NCBI RefSeq assembly: GCF_028769735.1
Contig: NC_088170.1
Span: forward strand, 50,811,585-50,875,584
Length of the DNA: 64,000 nt
Direction of reading: 5' to 3'
Source: Zonotrichia leucophrys gambelii
Taxonomy: Eukaryota > Chordata > Aves > Passeriformes > Passerellidae
Positions 36,673 to 51,600 of the stretch are shown one piece after another. The notes below the pieces were generated by a model. That model had not been told where the DNA came from. It worked only from the letters and a program-made list of their open reading frames with translations, and did not search any database. Position 1 is the first letter of the stretch. Each line of letters begins with the position of its first letter. The position numbers and the translations under genes are program-made.

Positions 36673-39600
36673 GTACGCGGCCCCCGGCCCGGGGCAGGGC
36701 GGTGCGGAGCGGTGCCCACCGGCGGGGCAGGGCCGCGGGGCGCGGCGGGCGCGGCCGCCCGGCGGGGCTAGAGGGGCTGCCCGCCCGCCCGGGGCCGCCG
36801 TCCCGCGGCCTTTCCCCGGCAACAAGTGCGGGCTTTGCTGCTGCGGTGGTGCCGCCGCCTGCCGTGAGGTCCCGCGGCGATGCGGTGGGATGCGGAGGGA
36901 GGGAGGAAGGGGGGCCGGGCGGGAGAGAGCATGAGGCAGCTTTTGCATCGTTGCCACCTCGAGAATTTCACAGCAGGATGCTAAGGTGTGTGTGAAAGTG
37001 TTTTCAGAGGGAGGAGGAAGATGTCTTCTGGGTCTGGCTGCAAAATGTGCCCATCTTGGAGCAGATTCGTGGGCATGGGCTCTTGCCGCGGTTCAGGTTG
37101 GCTTTCCATATCCAGTGTATCCCAGAATAATAGGCTGTGCATCCCTCAAGGCCGCGGCTTGTCCGTTACTGAATTCTCTCCTCCCAGCAGTTGCAGCAAT
37201 ACTGATGCCTCCCACAAATCCTCCATAGATCTTCCCCAGCATTCAAGCCTGATTCCAGCATTCTGTTCCCCCTCTGGTGATGGCCTTGCAGCCTCTCTAG
37301 TGCTGACACCTACCATGACATATTCCCTTTTACCATGCTGAAATACATTTCTCCTCTTCATTTGCTGTGCCCTCGAAACTGCATTTGAGTCCAGATTTGC
37401 TTTCCATCAGAGGATGGAAATAAATAAATAAATATATATGTAAATATGTTATATTTGCTAACTATTAATCATGAAGCTTACTGAAGCTTTTCTGCAAGGT
37501 GGTATCTCTTATTAGGTGTATCGCAGCTTCAGCTGCTAGAAGATGAAAATTTCTAGATGTTCTTTAGTCCTTATCATGAAAAGCTAAAAACTGAACTGGG
37601 AGGTGTATGGGTCCAAGTCAGAGACATCAAGGCAATGAAAACCTGAGTATGATATTTGGTACTTGCTTTTGTATATGATTATGGAATAAGGGAAAAATAA
37701 GACAGTATGCATTAGTGTGAATGAAGAAGTGGAGAGAAAAAGGAATGGCAGGTGTCCCATGAAAGTATGTTTTGGGTGACATCAGCAATCAATGGAATAC
37801 ACCTGTAGCTGGTATTTTAGTTGGTTTGTCAGGCACTCAAATAATATTGCTGAGGTAGGCCTCGGTGCATTTTATGCCCATTGGAAGTGTTCATTCCCCA
37901 AGGGAGGGCCTTGCTGAGGAATGGGGAAAAGGCATGATAAGTTACATTGCTTCTTGGGTTGTTTTCATGAACAGAGCAGAGAAGAGCACAGCAGCTCAGA
38001 GACCTCAGTAGTGTGTGGTGGCAGAATTTCTGTGTGTAACTCTTATTCCACTCCCTGGACCAATGGAATCCCATGGTGTTTGGGATGTTATCTTCAACAC
38101 CAGAGCTCTCCTGTTACTGCAGATCTGATTTTCCCTGCAAATGTTATTTCTTAAGAATGTTCTACAAGGCATTCGTGTCTTGTGACTTAGGGAGGGTTAC
38201 ACATTGCAGGTTTTATAGATTTTGGATCTTCCAGTCTGGAGATGAAGTGCCATGATAATCATCAAAGAAAAGTAGTTGGAGATTTTTGAAAAAAAAAAAA
38301 TTAGGACAAGGCTAAGTAATATTATACATAATAACTGTATATTTATTAACAATAAAATAATATTCATATTAGAATATTAATAATAATTTTCTGTTGAATA
38401 CCGTTGATATGTGAAGGGCAAACAGATTTGGAACTCTAGTATGTTTCTGAATACATATCTAGAGTGTGACAATGAAATTAGCTGTTGTGAAATAGTGGCT
38501 CCTTAAAATGCAAGCTGTAGTGGATCGAGAAAAAACATTGGAAATTACAATATTTTTCACTTCGCAAGAGCACTCAGAGATCCTGTCATGCTAAGACTGA
38601 ATATACACCCTTTGAGTCAGTCTCTACTCTTCAGAGTTTGAGCCATATTTAGTCCTTAGTTACCAATGGAAACTTTGGATAAAGTCACTGCCTTGTACTG
38701 TGGATGTGCATTGATATAATACAGTAGAATCTGGTCCATGGTTATTGATATAGTAGGGGGTAATGACACTGTTCCTTATCAGTTCAATATTCAGAAACTT
38801 TCAGACGACATTACATTGTAGCATTGGTGATTTTTCATTTGTGTCAGGAGGTAATCTGTTTTTTATTGGAATATGGCAATAAATTTTTTTGCACTTCTTA
38901 AATATTCACAAAAATAGGCAATTTTAGGTAATGTAAACCTTCCTTAGCAAGCACTGTAGGAAAAACTTTTTACTTTATGGTGGTCAGATCATAACAACAC
39001 AATAAACAGCTCTTGGACTAACATGAGCAAACAATTGAACCTGTTCCTGTCTTTTCCCTGTGTGGGAAAATGAAAAACTGTAGACATAATACTTTCTTTT
39101 TATCTGATTCCATTCAACCAGAATGGGGAATTTTTAGAGCAAAAGACTGAAGAACAATCCAGAGCATGTTAATTCTTTGCATTCTATCCCCAATACTAGA
39201 GGAGTTATGGTGGTTTGGTTTTTTTATTTATTTTTTGTCTTCCACTTTAGTGTATTACATGTGATGTATAATTTGCTGACAAAAGTAGAATTCTGACTTT
39301 CTGCAGGCTCCTGAGTTAACTCAGGTTTTCCAGGCATTCCTGTCCTTGAGTAATGATGCTACATTTTCAGTGTTTGTGTTCATATGTGTTTATACATCAG
39401 TCCTCCACAAATACAGGTATTACATATTTTTAAAAAATCACATAATTATAGAATCATTAAGATTGGGAAAGAACTCAAACATCATCAAGTCCAACATTTG
39501 ACCAAACACCACCCTGTCAACTAAGCCATAGCACAAAGTGCCACATCCAGTCCATTCTTGGCTGCTTCCAGGGATGGTGACTCCACCATTTTCCTGGGCA

Positions 39601-42600
39601 GAGCAGTACCTGGTACACAAGAGGGTTTACTGGTTGGCTTTGTCATACTACATCCAGCTAAAAACTTCTGTCAGTGCTGGGTATGTGTATCTGTATAAAA
39701 CTGCATGGGCTTTTATTTTCACTTTTTTTTTTCCTACTGCTGTTGACAAGTTACTGATGCAGGGAAGAAAAAGACAAAGGATGATGAAGATGTATAGTAG
39801 AGAATTTAGCAAGAAGATTCCCATAAGTAAGGTTGAACAAACAAGTAGAAGTTGTTTCTTTCCTGAAGGATCTAATTCTAAAATCTTGTGAGACAATCAT
39901 GTAACTGTCAAGAGTTACACAGCTTTTAAAGCCCCAGATTAAAAACTGTTGACCTTTAATTGTAAATGCAAACTGGAGGCAGAGTGTATTCTCACTCCAC
40001 AAACAGGAAAGAGAAAAGTTTCAGAAATTGTACAGATCCCAGGAATAGCCCTGGAGGGGTAGACTGAGAGACACATTGCTGTTCCAGTGCACCTTCAAGC
40101 TCTGATCCTCCATTTCTTAGATGAGAGGCAGTTGATGGAACATGACTGCATCTTGCCTTATCCATATACCCGTATATTCCTACAAAAAAAAGCAAAACCA
40201 AAAACAACTGACAGCCCAGGGCACAAGGGTTGATAGGTAAATATGGGCTGATAGATGTGGGAGGGCAGTGGCAGCCCCAGAAGGGGCTGCTTTCCTTGCT
40301 GGATGATTGGAAAACCAGGTTCAGAGAGCACCTGGGCCTCTGTATGGACATCAGTAACTATTGCCTGTTAATGTATCCTGTCCAGGATAATGTTAATGAT
40401 TCATTGTTAGTGATTCATTTTCAAAAGGAAGAATGAGTGATGAGTTTCCAACTCAGATCTGAGTTCCGTCTTAATCCTCCAAAGGTGTCTTTTGTAGTGT
40501 GTAGAAGTCTGTAAGATTGCCATTGGTTTGATGAGAAGTGTCTCTGTTGTGGGAATATTTCTCCCAAGTGGGGGAGGAGGCAGCATTTTTGTGCTGAGGG
40601 TTTGTGGTACACTGAGTTAGCACCTTGTCCTTTTCTGTCTTAATGACATTCTCTTAGCTCTGCAGCAGGATTCCTCTGCTGTCACCTATGCAGAGGGAAC
40701 AAGTCTGCACATAGTGCTCTCTGCACGGGTAGTTTTTATATTTGGAGTTAAATTACTGGTAACAGTAGTGAGAAACTACAGGAAAAATCATGGTGTGACC
40801 AGTTTTATAATATTTTATCATATTGGGGGAAGGACTAGGTGACCTTTGAAGGTTTCTTTCAACTGAAATCATCCTACAATTCTATATTTTGGCTGTGCTG
40901 CCAAAGGATCAGATAAAGAATTATCTGAAGTCTCGTGGTTTCTGGGGTGATCTTTGTTGCTGAAGAGAATAAAAGATCATTTAAAGGGACTGAAATGAAC
41001 AGTCTTCCATGATGTGACAATGCAGTAATTGAAGTGCTGGCCAGTGCTCTTGCTGAAAATGAATGTGATAATCTACAGTATTGTAAAATAACATCTTTTA
41101 GGTTGCAAATGAGAACCTTTCTTGTACGTATCAACTGTTTTATAATAAATATAATTTTGGTTTTCTATTCCAGTCGGGGCAGTTCACAGAAGATATGATT
41201 CCTACAGTAGGCTTCAATATGAGAAAAATAACAAAAGGCAATGTTACCATAAAGGTAGGTGTGCATGTTTGAATTGATACAGAGTGAATAAATAATAGAG
41301 TAATTTCAACTGGAAATAGGAAAGACAGGAAATTTCTTTTAAGGTTATAGGATCCCTTATCTATTTTTCTAGCTCCAGACTAACTTTTTTTAAAGCAATA
41401 GTAATCTATTTCTCTGTTATATTAATCTGTGTGATTTCATTGTATTCCATGCCAGGCAGAAGCTTTGTTGCACTTTTTTGATTCAGGAAGGTCATAAAAT
41501 GTGGAGATACTGAGGTAGCTGAGTTGACTCCTGAGGGTGTATCTATCTTCTCTCTTCCCCCCTCCTCCCAGCTGTAAGTGGAATCTTGAGTGGCTTGACC
41601 CTTAACTTAGGTATCTCACTGGAGAGTGTGGTTTAGCTCACATGCTAGCTATGCTGAAGTAGGACATCTAGCTTAAATCATTTATCGGAGAACTGTCTCT
41701 GACAGCTATAGAGACACATAGGCATCAAAATAGAGATCAATCACTCCAATAGCATTAAGGTGCTGTCTGTTGTTTGATTAGTCTTAATGAAATTCACAAC
41801 TTCTAGCTAAAATTAGATTAAGGGAATCTGGATTTTTGTCTTTACCTTGATTTTTCCCTCCTTTTCCATAATATGTAAGTTCTTTTCACCCTCAGTTCCT
41901 CTGGTCTGGCATGACTCCTAAACTACTGATCAAATTCCAGACGTGCCACAGTCAATAAAAAAGTTACTGCATTCAGACATAGTTGATAAATAAGCCACAG
42001 GAATAGGAATTTCCTGTGTTTTTTTTTTCTTTTGCACAGAAGCAATGAAGCCATGATTGATAGAGAGAAAACATAAAGCATAGGTGGAGGAGTGTACCAA
42101 TGCTGCTGCAGAATTGGCAGATGTAGAAGAAAACAGAAAAGTTGTGGATGGTTCATTAAACTAGGCAAAAATCTTTTACTAGTAAGCAGTTATCAAGATA
42201 AAGTATTTTTTGAGGCAGGATAGTTCAAGAAGGAACTGACTAATAGTTTATACCAGAGTTGTCTGAGCAAATGATGTTGCAAGATTAAGTTGTGCAGAGA
42301 GGGTGTGGGTGAGTTTCTGTGGAACTGTGCCTTGTTTTACTCTTTGATCTCAAAAGTAATTTTATATATAGTTGCTATAATAGAATTTTTAAGAATAAAG
42401 AGATAATGCTAACATAATTAATATGTTTAATAGTTTCAAAAACCATATTTAATTTGGAAGCCAGTCTGCCTAGGAAAATATCTTGTTTCATTCTCACAGT
42501 GTCTCTGCTACAACAGCATTCAGTACAAGAAAGAGGTGTAGGGGAATATAACTCTTAGGCATAGATGCTTATTTCCTTAACAGTCTGTCGGATAAGCTAC

Positions 42601-45600
42601 TTGTATGTCACCAATCCTGTATCTAGGTTAGAATCCTACAGGCCATTGCTAAATAAGGTTTTCATAATTATTTTACTCAGAGAAAAATGACATAATCTTT
42701 TGATAAGTTGATGACTCAAGAATGATGAGGCAGTGCCTCTTGCTAGAATCCTTTTATGAACTATGCAGCCCAGTAACAAGAATTCACACTAAAATTTTCT
42801 TTAACCTTTTTATCCCAACAAAACAGGTAACCCTTCTCACAGAAATACTATGACATTCAACTGTCAGCTATTAAAAGTAATGGATAAAATATTATTTTAC
42901 TAAACCCATGAAGTTCTTTAAACATGACAGGAATGATGTTTTTGCTAAGCAAAGACCTGACATTGTGTCTGACCTTTTTTGAAGGTTTCATGGGGCACTG
43001 CAAAACAGAATCAATTAAACTTACTATAAGGTTCAGGCTGAGAAGTCAGCTAGGTCAAAAAGTCATCAAGTGAAAAATTGGCATTCTAGAAGTATTAAGA
43101 TTGATCACTTTTGGAAAAGTAAGTTGCAAACCCAGCAATTAGGTGATACTAATCCTTTATCTGTTATTTGCTCTACCTTGGGGTAGGCCACTAAGAAGGA
43201 AGTACTATGCTAGGGCAGTGTCACTGCCTGGTTTCTTTACTTCAGTTCCATCTGCAGATTCCACACAATTCCATAAGGCAGAAAGAACTGAAACCCATGG
43301 TCTACTTTTCTTTCTTCTAATTTTGGCAGTCATTTCCAAAAGCTGATAGATTTATTTTTAGTATCTAATCTTAATATGTAAAAGTATGGTCACTGGTGTG
43401 TGTGTGTGTGTATGAGTATTTATCTGAACCATGCTAAAAGAAAAATGCTGATTATTTACTTGAGCCAAAACATTTTGTAGGAAAATGCCAGTTTCAGATG
43501 TTCTTGAATTGAAGCTAAACCTGTTTAGAAATGTAAGGCTGTCAGCTTTAACCATGAATTGTCAAATTCTGACTTACCAATATGTTTAATAATCTGTCAC
43601 CTGTTACTTCCGAGAAGAGAAGGCAATAAAAGAAGGATTTTACCGCACATTGTTTGAAATCTAAGCAGGGAGCTTTATATTTTGAGGTTGTGGTTGAGGT
43701 ACTGAAGTACAGAATGATTTCTAGCATCAAAGCATTTTATGTACTACAATGTAGGGATATGCTAGAACTGTTCTGTTGAAGTTCATTACAAAACTGATGG
43801 CTATATATTTTTTTTCCCTGAGAAGAATATCTGACTGAATTGCTTTGGGATTTTAATTACAAACAAGTTTTGCTGTTGGTGAGTGATTTGATTTTGATGA
43901 TTTTTCTGGATCTGCTTGGTATTAGCAGTCCTTTTGCTTAGGTGAGATTTACTGTTCAACAAGCTAGAAAGTAATTACAAAAATTTACTTTAGCAAGCCA
44001 AGTTTTAAGAACCTCAGAAGACTTGAATTGTGAACTCCTGTTTAAAGTGATCGGGAATCCCCAGCCAAGCAACCTTTGGTTATTGCAGTGATGGTTTAGA
44101 ACAGTCTCAGTTAAAAGGAAAGAGAGCACCACAGACATGTGTATGCACAGATGATGCCACAGATTCATTTCCCTTGCTCTTGCATTGGCAAATAGCATGG
44201 CCAGGCAGATTCTGCACTTCGTGGCCATAGTGGTCCGAGGGAGTGGAGAGCAGGTGCTCAGGGCCCTGGAGCTGGCGGGCCGGGCTGTGGTCACCCCGGC
44301 TGTCACCGCTAGGTGCCGGTGTCCCTCCACCACTCCCTGCACAGCCCGGCTGCGGGAGAGCCCGGCTGAGCTTCCTGCTGCTGCACTTTGCTCTGATGAG
44401 GCAGGGAGGCAGGAGAAGGACACCAGCTCTGTGCATTCCTCTGCCCGCTTCCTTTGTTGCAGCACTTCTGCTCTGGACAGTAGTGTTTTCAGGTCTCTAT
44501 GCATCCTCACAGAAGCAGAATCCTCCTGCTTTGTAATGCTTCCTCCTGCTAGTTAGGATTTCTTACCTGTCTTATTGTCATTTCAAATACAAGTTTATGT
44601 GTGTACTCTGAATGTAGCTCCAGCAGTGTTTCAGCACATAATGGCTATTCGGTATGACTTGGATCACTCTGAAGAAGCTGTGCTGTGTCTGGCCTGATTT
44701 CAAGTCAAAGTGGTTATTTCTGTAAAAAAAGAATTTTTGCTGGATGTCCCTGTGTTTAATGATAGTTGTCTGTGAGGAAGAGCTGTACTGGTGGTTCAAA
44801 AGGGCTGATCCACAGCTGGAAGCCCAGTTACTGGTGCTAAATCCCAGGGGTTGTTTAGTGTGTTCATTAGTGACCTGGGCGGTTGCTGGTACTACAAAAC
44901 TGGGAGGAGTGGCTGGTGCAGCAGAGGGTTCTGCTGCCACCCAGAAGGACCTTGACAGGTGAGAGAAATAGACTGGTAGGACTATTTCTAGGAAGTTATG
45001 GAAGTACAAGGACTTTGCTTTTGTGTCCTGTTGATCCTTCTAGCATTGTGTTTTGTGTCTGATAAAATGGCAAATAGCCCCTGATCACTTAGAAATACTC
45101 TCTCCCATTAAAATGCCTCAGTGCTTGTTGTCAAGAGTTGAAGATACGTTGTGAACATTTTTTCTTGCAATTCTATTTTCAGTTCTTCAGTGGAAATATT
45201 AAATTATAAACATTGAAATGTGCATATAGTTTTTTTCTTTTATTTGACATGATTAAAATGCCTAAGTTGGACTTTATCACCAGGGAGGAGGAAGAACAGA
45301 GTTCTTTAAAGGGCCAAGACTGATTTCAAAGAACATATTGTTCTGAGAAATACTGCCTGCAGAAAATGTAACCACATTGCACATTTTTTTGACTCTTAAG
45401 GACGACTATGAAGGCATTTCCAATATATAGGATAATAATTAGTAAGTATTCTAAAGTAGTAAGATATTCTAACTTCCATATTAAGTTACATGGCTGGTAG
45501 GTACTACCGGTTGGGCTGTGTAGGTTTGTATATACAGGGCAATTTATTAAAAAAAATTAAGGTTATTAGGTTTTTTATTCTTCTGTTTATTGGGCAAAAA

Positions 45601-48600
45601 AAAAAGGATATTTTTGGTTGAAGATTCCAGTCTAGAATAGGTGATTGTTTAGGATTTGTCCTTCATGAGCTTGGACAGGTGGTAAGTAACCCAGCCTGAG
45701 CCAGTTGTCTGAACTTGCTGGGGAGCAGTGGGTGCTTCACCAGGTAGCTAAGGTGGGTGAAACAAACAGAAAAATTTCCTGCTGTTGGTGCCCTTTGAGC
45801 ACTTCAGTAGCCAAAGAGAAATTTTAGTCACCTGGATTAAATGCCTAAATTTTAGGTGATTGAAGTTGTCCCATGTTACAGCTCCCTGTTACACACAGCT
45901 GGCTCTGAGTGCAATGACTGCTGTGTGTGTGTGAGCTCATTGGTCTCTGTGTCTATTGGGATGGTGGATGTTACTGGTGCTGCCTTATTCTCTCCAAATA
46001 CTCCTCTCTGCTTAACAAATTCCTCACCTGTTTGTTTGGGTTAGGTTTTATGGCTGGTACTTTCTGCATACTTCCAAGATGAAAGATACATTTCCAAGTT
46101 CAAATATTTGCAGTGTTGGATTCATCTTGCAGGTTGAGATGTCTGCGTGTAAACATCTATATGTCTGCAGTGAGGCTTAAGCTCTTTTAGTAATAGTCAG
46201 AGGAGCTGTCATCAGTGCTGTCAAGCCTAGAGCATAATTCTGTCATCCTAAACAAGATGTTATATGTGATCAGCTGAAAGGCTGTCTAGACTTTGCTGAC
46301 TACTGTGAGATTGTAGGTACTGAGCCCACACACTGACATCAAGATAGAAATTTGTCATTGTAATCTCTGTCCACAAGAAATCTCCTACCCAGCATATCTG
46401 AAAAAAGCCATGTAACATGACATCTAGAAAATGCTTTTCCTGCAACTTTCTCATGAACCATCAAGCCTTCCCACAATATGAGCTAATTTGAAGAAACACA
46501 GCTAGAGTGTTAATGAACCTTCCTGTAACTGAAAGCTTTCAAAAGTCTTTGAACCTTTTCATGTGCATTTTTGCTCAACTGCCATGATAGAGCTGTGTGC
46601 AAAAGAAAAGGATCTGCTCCTTAAACACAGCTAATAGCTACAGTCTTAAGATGGAGCCTTAGATCCTCCTGAAAAATTGGAAAGAGATAAATCCAAAGTT
46701 TCCTCTTTCAGAAGAATTCAGTGTATCTTAGGTAAGTACATGGTACTTACTCAGGTAAGTATAGTGGTTCCATCCTGGTGATCTAGTTTACAGATTAATG
46801 CATTGCACTACTTAATGACACAGTAGACCTGCAAGTGCAATAAGAATTACTACACTGCAGAAGTAGATAGAAATGAATAAAACAGATTAAAATGCAGTAC
46901 CAACAAGATATGTGCCTTTGAGTTTGAGCCTGAGCAACAAATCATTGAGATTTTAATCTCCTGTGAGGCAATGGTACTGTGTATCAAAAGAAACTTTCTC
47001 TCAATTTGGTCATTCTGTAATCTTGGCTGATTCTTAAAATCACAATTTTATCAATAGGGGTAAAATTATCTTTAAATATTAAGAAACTTTTATTCCTGAG
47101 GGGCCAGTAAAAGCCATGGGAGGATTTGAAGACCAGCCTCTTTTAAAAAACAACCAGACAAAGTAAACTTCTTTTTATAGATACCTGTACGTTCAAGTTT
47201 AGTCTCTTGCCTATTCATACCCAGAACATACTTTTTACCTGTGTATTAAATGCTGGGGTGCAAAAATTGTTGGTATACAAAACGTGTAAGGCTCATGTAA
47301 GAAAACTTCTTTAACACTAAGACCTCTCCCCTTTCCTTCCTGGGTACCTCTTGTATTCTCACAGTTCTGTCTGTTCAGTCATGTACTATGAAAATGGTTG
47401 GTGCAGGATTTTGTGTTTTGAATTAAGTAGTTAACTCTTTCATTGGCTATTCAATATAATAAAGAGTATTAGAAAGTTACTATTAAAAACATTTTGATTT
47501 CAAAGGGAAAGAAGTAAGGATTTTTTTTTAATTTAATGCATTTATTTTTTTCATATATCATGTACTTATTACTATGTTGATGTAAATTTGGTTCTAAAGC
47601 TCTGTTAATAACACCTAGTCTATATTGTGTCCTTCATGTTGTACTTTAATGAATAGCTGTAAGCCTGATTAGGGAAACTGACTGGAAATGACTTATCTTC
47701 CCATTGTTTCAAGGTGACTTTTTCTCCTAATGAGAGTAATCTTGTTCTACAATGCAATTTAATACTGCAAGATATATATCAAGCAAGGGCAAACCCAGGA
47801 TTTTTTGTCTTGTATTATTTATTTTGTGATTAGTCCATGCTGCATCATCTTGTAGATTTTCATGGCTATCAGAATTCCAAAAATCTATTCTGACTACTTG
47901 CCTGCCCTATCATCTTTCCCTTTTCTTTTTCCTCTGGTCTACCAAGAAAATAATTTAGTTTCTTTTTCAAGACACGCAGATGTGCACCAGATGGCTTTGG
48001 ATAGTTTCAAGGTCTTGATGAGTTATTGGAGTAATTAGTGTTGGTGTAAGTTTTGTCACCTAACCATAATGCTGAGTACTCATTACGTTCAAGCTTTTAA
48101 AGTATAAAGGTTTATTTTACTAAGACCTTTGATACAGTGCTTCAAATGTCAGTACAGATATTAATTGATACCCACTTCATGGTCAGAAGCTCTTTCATGT
48201 GTAAAATTTTTTGATCTTATTCAGGGAATCAAAAAGCACTCTACATTTAGGTGATACAATAATTTTATGTTGGAAGGACTGTTAAGATATCAATCAGGGA
48301 ATGATTTTTACTGGTGAATTGAAAGTACTTCTTTCTAAAATATGAATATAAGATATTGAAAATTATATAGAAATTGATACATAAAAACTATTTACAGGCT
48401 GTGAAATTAAAAAATAGTGGACATTCATTGAAAAAGGCCTTACCCCATGGGTCTGTGAAGCCTTGCTCTTTTGTGAAAAGTTTTGTTGCCACAGAAGGCT
48501 TAATTTAGATTTATAGTGTAAATGTGAGGACTACTATTTAAAAAATTTGTTTCTGTATATATTACTTCCAAATTCAGTTGCTTCTGTAATATATATGCCT

Positions 48601-51600
48601 CCTAGATCTGGTATGCAGTATATATTGTTTTGACAGCTAAATCTGCTTAAAATAAGAAATAATTCTCTTTGTCCTTGGTAGAGGAACAAATCCATTACTT
48701 TTATTTTTCAGTGTTCATCACTGTCTTAATCTGTGTGTCACTTGTAACAGGACTGTTTTTGGATGTAGCTGTAACAGATACATTATCGTATAGCCCTGAC
48801 CTGCATGATGTATATATGTTACCTGGTACTTTGATCTGAGAAACAGTTTTGAAACAACATTCTGTCATCCACCAAAAATACCAATCTTTTTGCAAGTAAA
48901 GGAAAATACGTAACTCCTTTACAGAAAAATAGTGTGTTAATGTTTTAACAAATTTAGGAATTCCATGGGGTTGCTGGGCACTAATAGCGTATGTAAGTAT
49001 TTATAGGATTTGAGCTTTTGTGGTAGTATAAGCAGAATTTGAGCTTGCTTTTTTCAAGAAACATTGCTTAATCACTTCAGGCCTACCTATACTACTGTTT
49101 CCTTTCTGGATATGATTAATTAATCCATGTGTCTGTTAAAGCACATCTGTTGAACCAGTGGGAGAGCTGTGGAGGTATTGGAGCTCCTTGGAGTGGGGAG
49201 CATTATCCCTTTTGTGGATTCAGTCTGCTCTCTGACCAACTCTTTGTTTATTTACTATCTGTCTTTAGCCTGTTGAAAATCTGATACCTTCTTAACTCAG
49301 GCCTCTCTAGCCACATTAAATATTAACCTGCATAACTGTTTCATACAATGATGATACTCTTTTTGGTTTTGAGACTGTGCATTTGCACAGTCTCAATAAT
49401 TCACTTCAGTATCTGAGTAAGACTTTTCTTTTAGTGAGTGGGAAAGGGTAACATTCTCCAAAAAACATTTGGAGCTTTTAGTGTCACAGGCCTGAAATAC
49501 TCTGTGAATGTGCATGTCCCCCTCCATTAGCTAGAAGGGACCAAGAAGACCTTTTAATTAAATTTTGGAATTGGCAATGCAATCTGAATGCTGCATGTAA
49601 GACTTAATTTATTCTGTTGGGTTAGGGCTATGTAGTTAAAAAGTGTTTTGAGGCTGGAGTGTTTTCCCTTTTCAGGTGTGGGACATTGGAGGACAGCCAA
49701 GGTTTCGAAGCATGTGGGAGCGTTACTGCAGAGGAGTCAATGCAGTTGTGTAAGTTTTCTTTTGTATGTCCACAGAAAATGTACTTTGTAATATATATTA
49801 TTGTAAAATTAGGTATTACATTATATTACACATAAAGAAAATTGGGGTTTTTTTTCTGTTGACCTCTATCACATAAGAAGACCCAATACAATAAAAGTAG
49901 TGTGTTTTGCACATGTAAGACATGTAAGTAATTGCATATTCCAAGCCATTTTTCCCCCACAGGCTATATTTAACAGCCTAAATCTGTTATCTTCCTATAT
50001 CAATATCTTCCTATATCAGTAAATGCGGGACATATATAACTTTGGATTTTTCTAATGCTCTTGTTAATATCAACACGTTTGTCACATTTCAAATGTTTTA
50101 ATACAAATTTCTGCAGGTAGTGGTCAATGCCATAAATAACTCTTCTTTGTTGTAGTTACATGGTGGATGCAGCAGACTTAGAAAAAGTAGAAGCTTCAAA
50201 GAATGAACTTCACAGCTTGATAGATAAGCCACAATTGCATGGAATTCCAGTAAGTATTTTCATTATTATTCTTACCTGAATGTTGACAGTGTGGCCTAAA
50301 TCCTCCTGAGTTGATTTCTCTGGTCTGTTAAAAATACTGGGTTATATATGATGCAGCCTTGATACATTGAGCATTCTTAGAAAAATGATTGTGGTTTTTT
50401 TTCATAGTACTCAGCAACTTAAGAGTGCTGCTTTGTGTTAGTACAATTTCTTGTCTAAAGGTCAGGATAGATTTCAAAAAATTGTTTTCACATGTGGCAT
50501 TATCAGACAGTAATGAATTGCAGTCAGTCCCTGGGTGGCTGGGTTTCAGCAGTGACCCAGGTATGTTTCTGGCAGTTCTTATGGCATGTGAGATCAATAT
50601 TTCTGCAGGTTGGCAGACAGTAACATCAACTAGTGTCCTCTGCCTCCAGAGATTGTGAAGGAGCTTTTTTTATTTGTCCTGACTTTTTCTTGACTTAGTA
50701 TTTCAAACTAAATTGTGTGGAAAAAATGCAAATATGCGCCTGTTCTCCAGTTGGAAGTGTCAAAGAATAGTGTATTCAGCTGAAATTCTAATGAGGAATA
50801 TGAAGGTGGAGACTAATGTTGTTTATTTAAATGTAATCTTTACATTTAGGAATTAGGAATCCATCAGGTTGTCATTGGTCTTTATGTTGACATCACCAAA
50901 CAAGAGTTCATACCTTGATTATAAGAAAGAAAACAGTCCTACATACAAATGAGGAAGAAATAACTCATGACTTGATGGCTCTTCCTTGGCTCCTTTTTTG
51001 TGAGCAGTAATTTGGACACTTGGCCACTACAGGTAATCAAAGTTACCTGAGGGTGAGTGGACAGTGTAAGGACTTAAAGAATGCACTTGAAGTGTGTCAA
51101 AACACTGTCAAAGCCACAGAAGGAACTTCCCATAAGATAAGCCACCACAGCAGGAATATGAGATAAGCACAGATGCCACAGCAGGCAGAAACTAATTCCA
51201 GGCCTAATGGAGCTGAATGTTTAATTAGTATCTGAACATGCTGCCTATGTGGGTGTTGCCACCATGGCAAACTGTGGGAAAGGAAGTGTTTGTGCACATG
51301 CCATTGGTTATGGGAATAGCATCTACACCCTGTGGAAACCTGGGACTTGGTCTGTATGAAAATGGTACCTCCAGCATGCAGTCAGTCTCCCTCTCTCTCT
51401 CCCTCCTTTGGTCCCACTATTCTCAAAGGAGAGTTTTTCAAGTGATTCACCGTCTTTTTTATAACGCTTCCTATTTTTGTTGTGATTTTATATGTTAATT
51501 ATCTATTGAAAAAATCCTACAGAAATAGGCAGTTATGCTGCTCATGGGGAGTGACAATTGCCTGTCCTTTGTACTCTCTTTGCATGCTCTTTTGCTTCTC

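Larger units (their letters stand above)
35900..36960 (+). promoter_or_regulatory. CpG island promoter of the ARL8-type gene
   Basis: GC content and CpG density rise sharply from about 35900, peak over 36180-36900 and fall back after 36960. The block covers the presumed promoter, 5' UTR, coding exon 1 (36550-36672) and the start of intron 1. Such islands mark broadly expressed vertebrate genes, in line with the ubiquitous lysosomal role of ARL8. No TATA box stands out. The long open frames here on both strands arise from low stop-codon density. Confidence 0.85.
36673..41173 (+). other. ARL8BL: Intron 1 of the ARL8-type gene
   Basis: A 4.5-kb intron, GC-rich for its first 300 bp and AT-rich afterwards. 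It holds a minus-strand CR1 end at 39438-39645 and a short + strand CR1 end at 40823-40885. Open frames within it have no family motif. Confidence 0.8.
41255..49675 (+). other. ARL8BL: Intron 2 of the ARL8-type gene
   Basis: The largest intron at 8.4 kb, mostly AT-rich. It contains a (GT)n microsatellite at 43396-43411, a GC-rich block near 44180-44480 and a CR1 internal fragment at about 44740-44965. No alternative exon was recognised. Confidence 0.8.

Noticed and set aside
36011..36934. A 307-codon open frame and overlapping long frames on both strands (36055-36771, 35958-36719, 36454-36957)
   Set aside because: They lie in the CpG island, where stop codons are scarce. They are rich in Pro, Ala, Arg and Gly with no domains, and only the part from 36550 in the 36055-36771 frame matches a real protein.
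43956..44510. 184-codon minus-strand open frame in intron 2
   Set aside because: No family motif or splice context. It coincides with a locally GC-rich block that also opens plus-strand frames.
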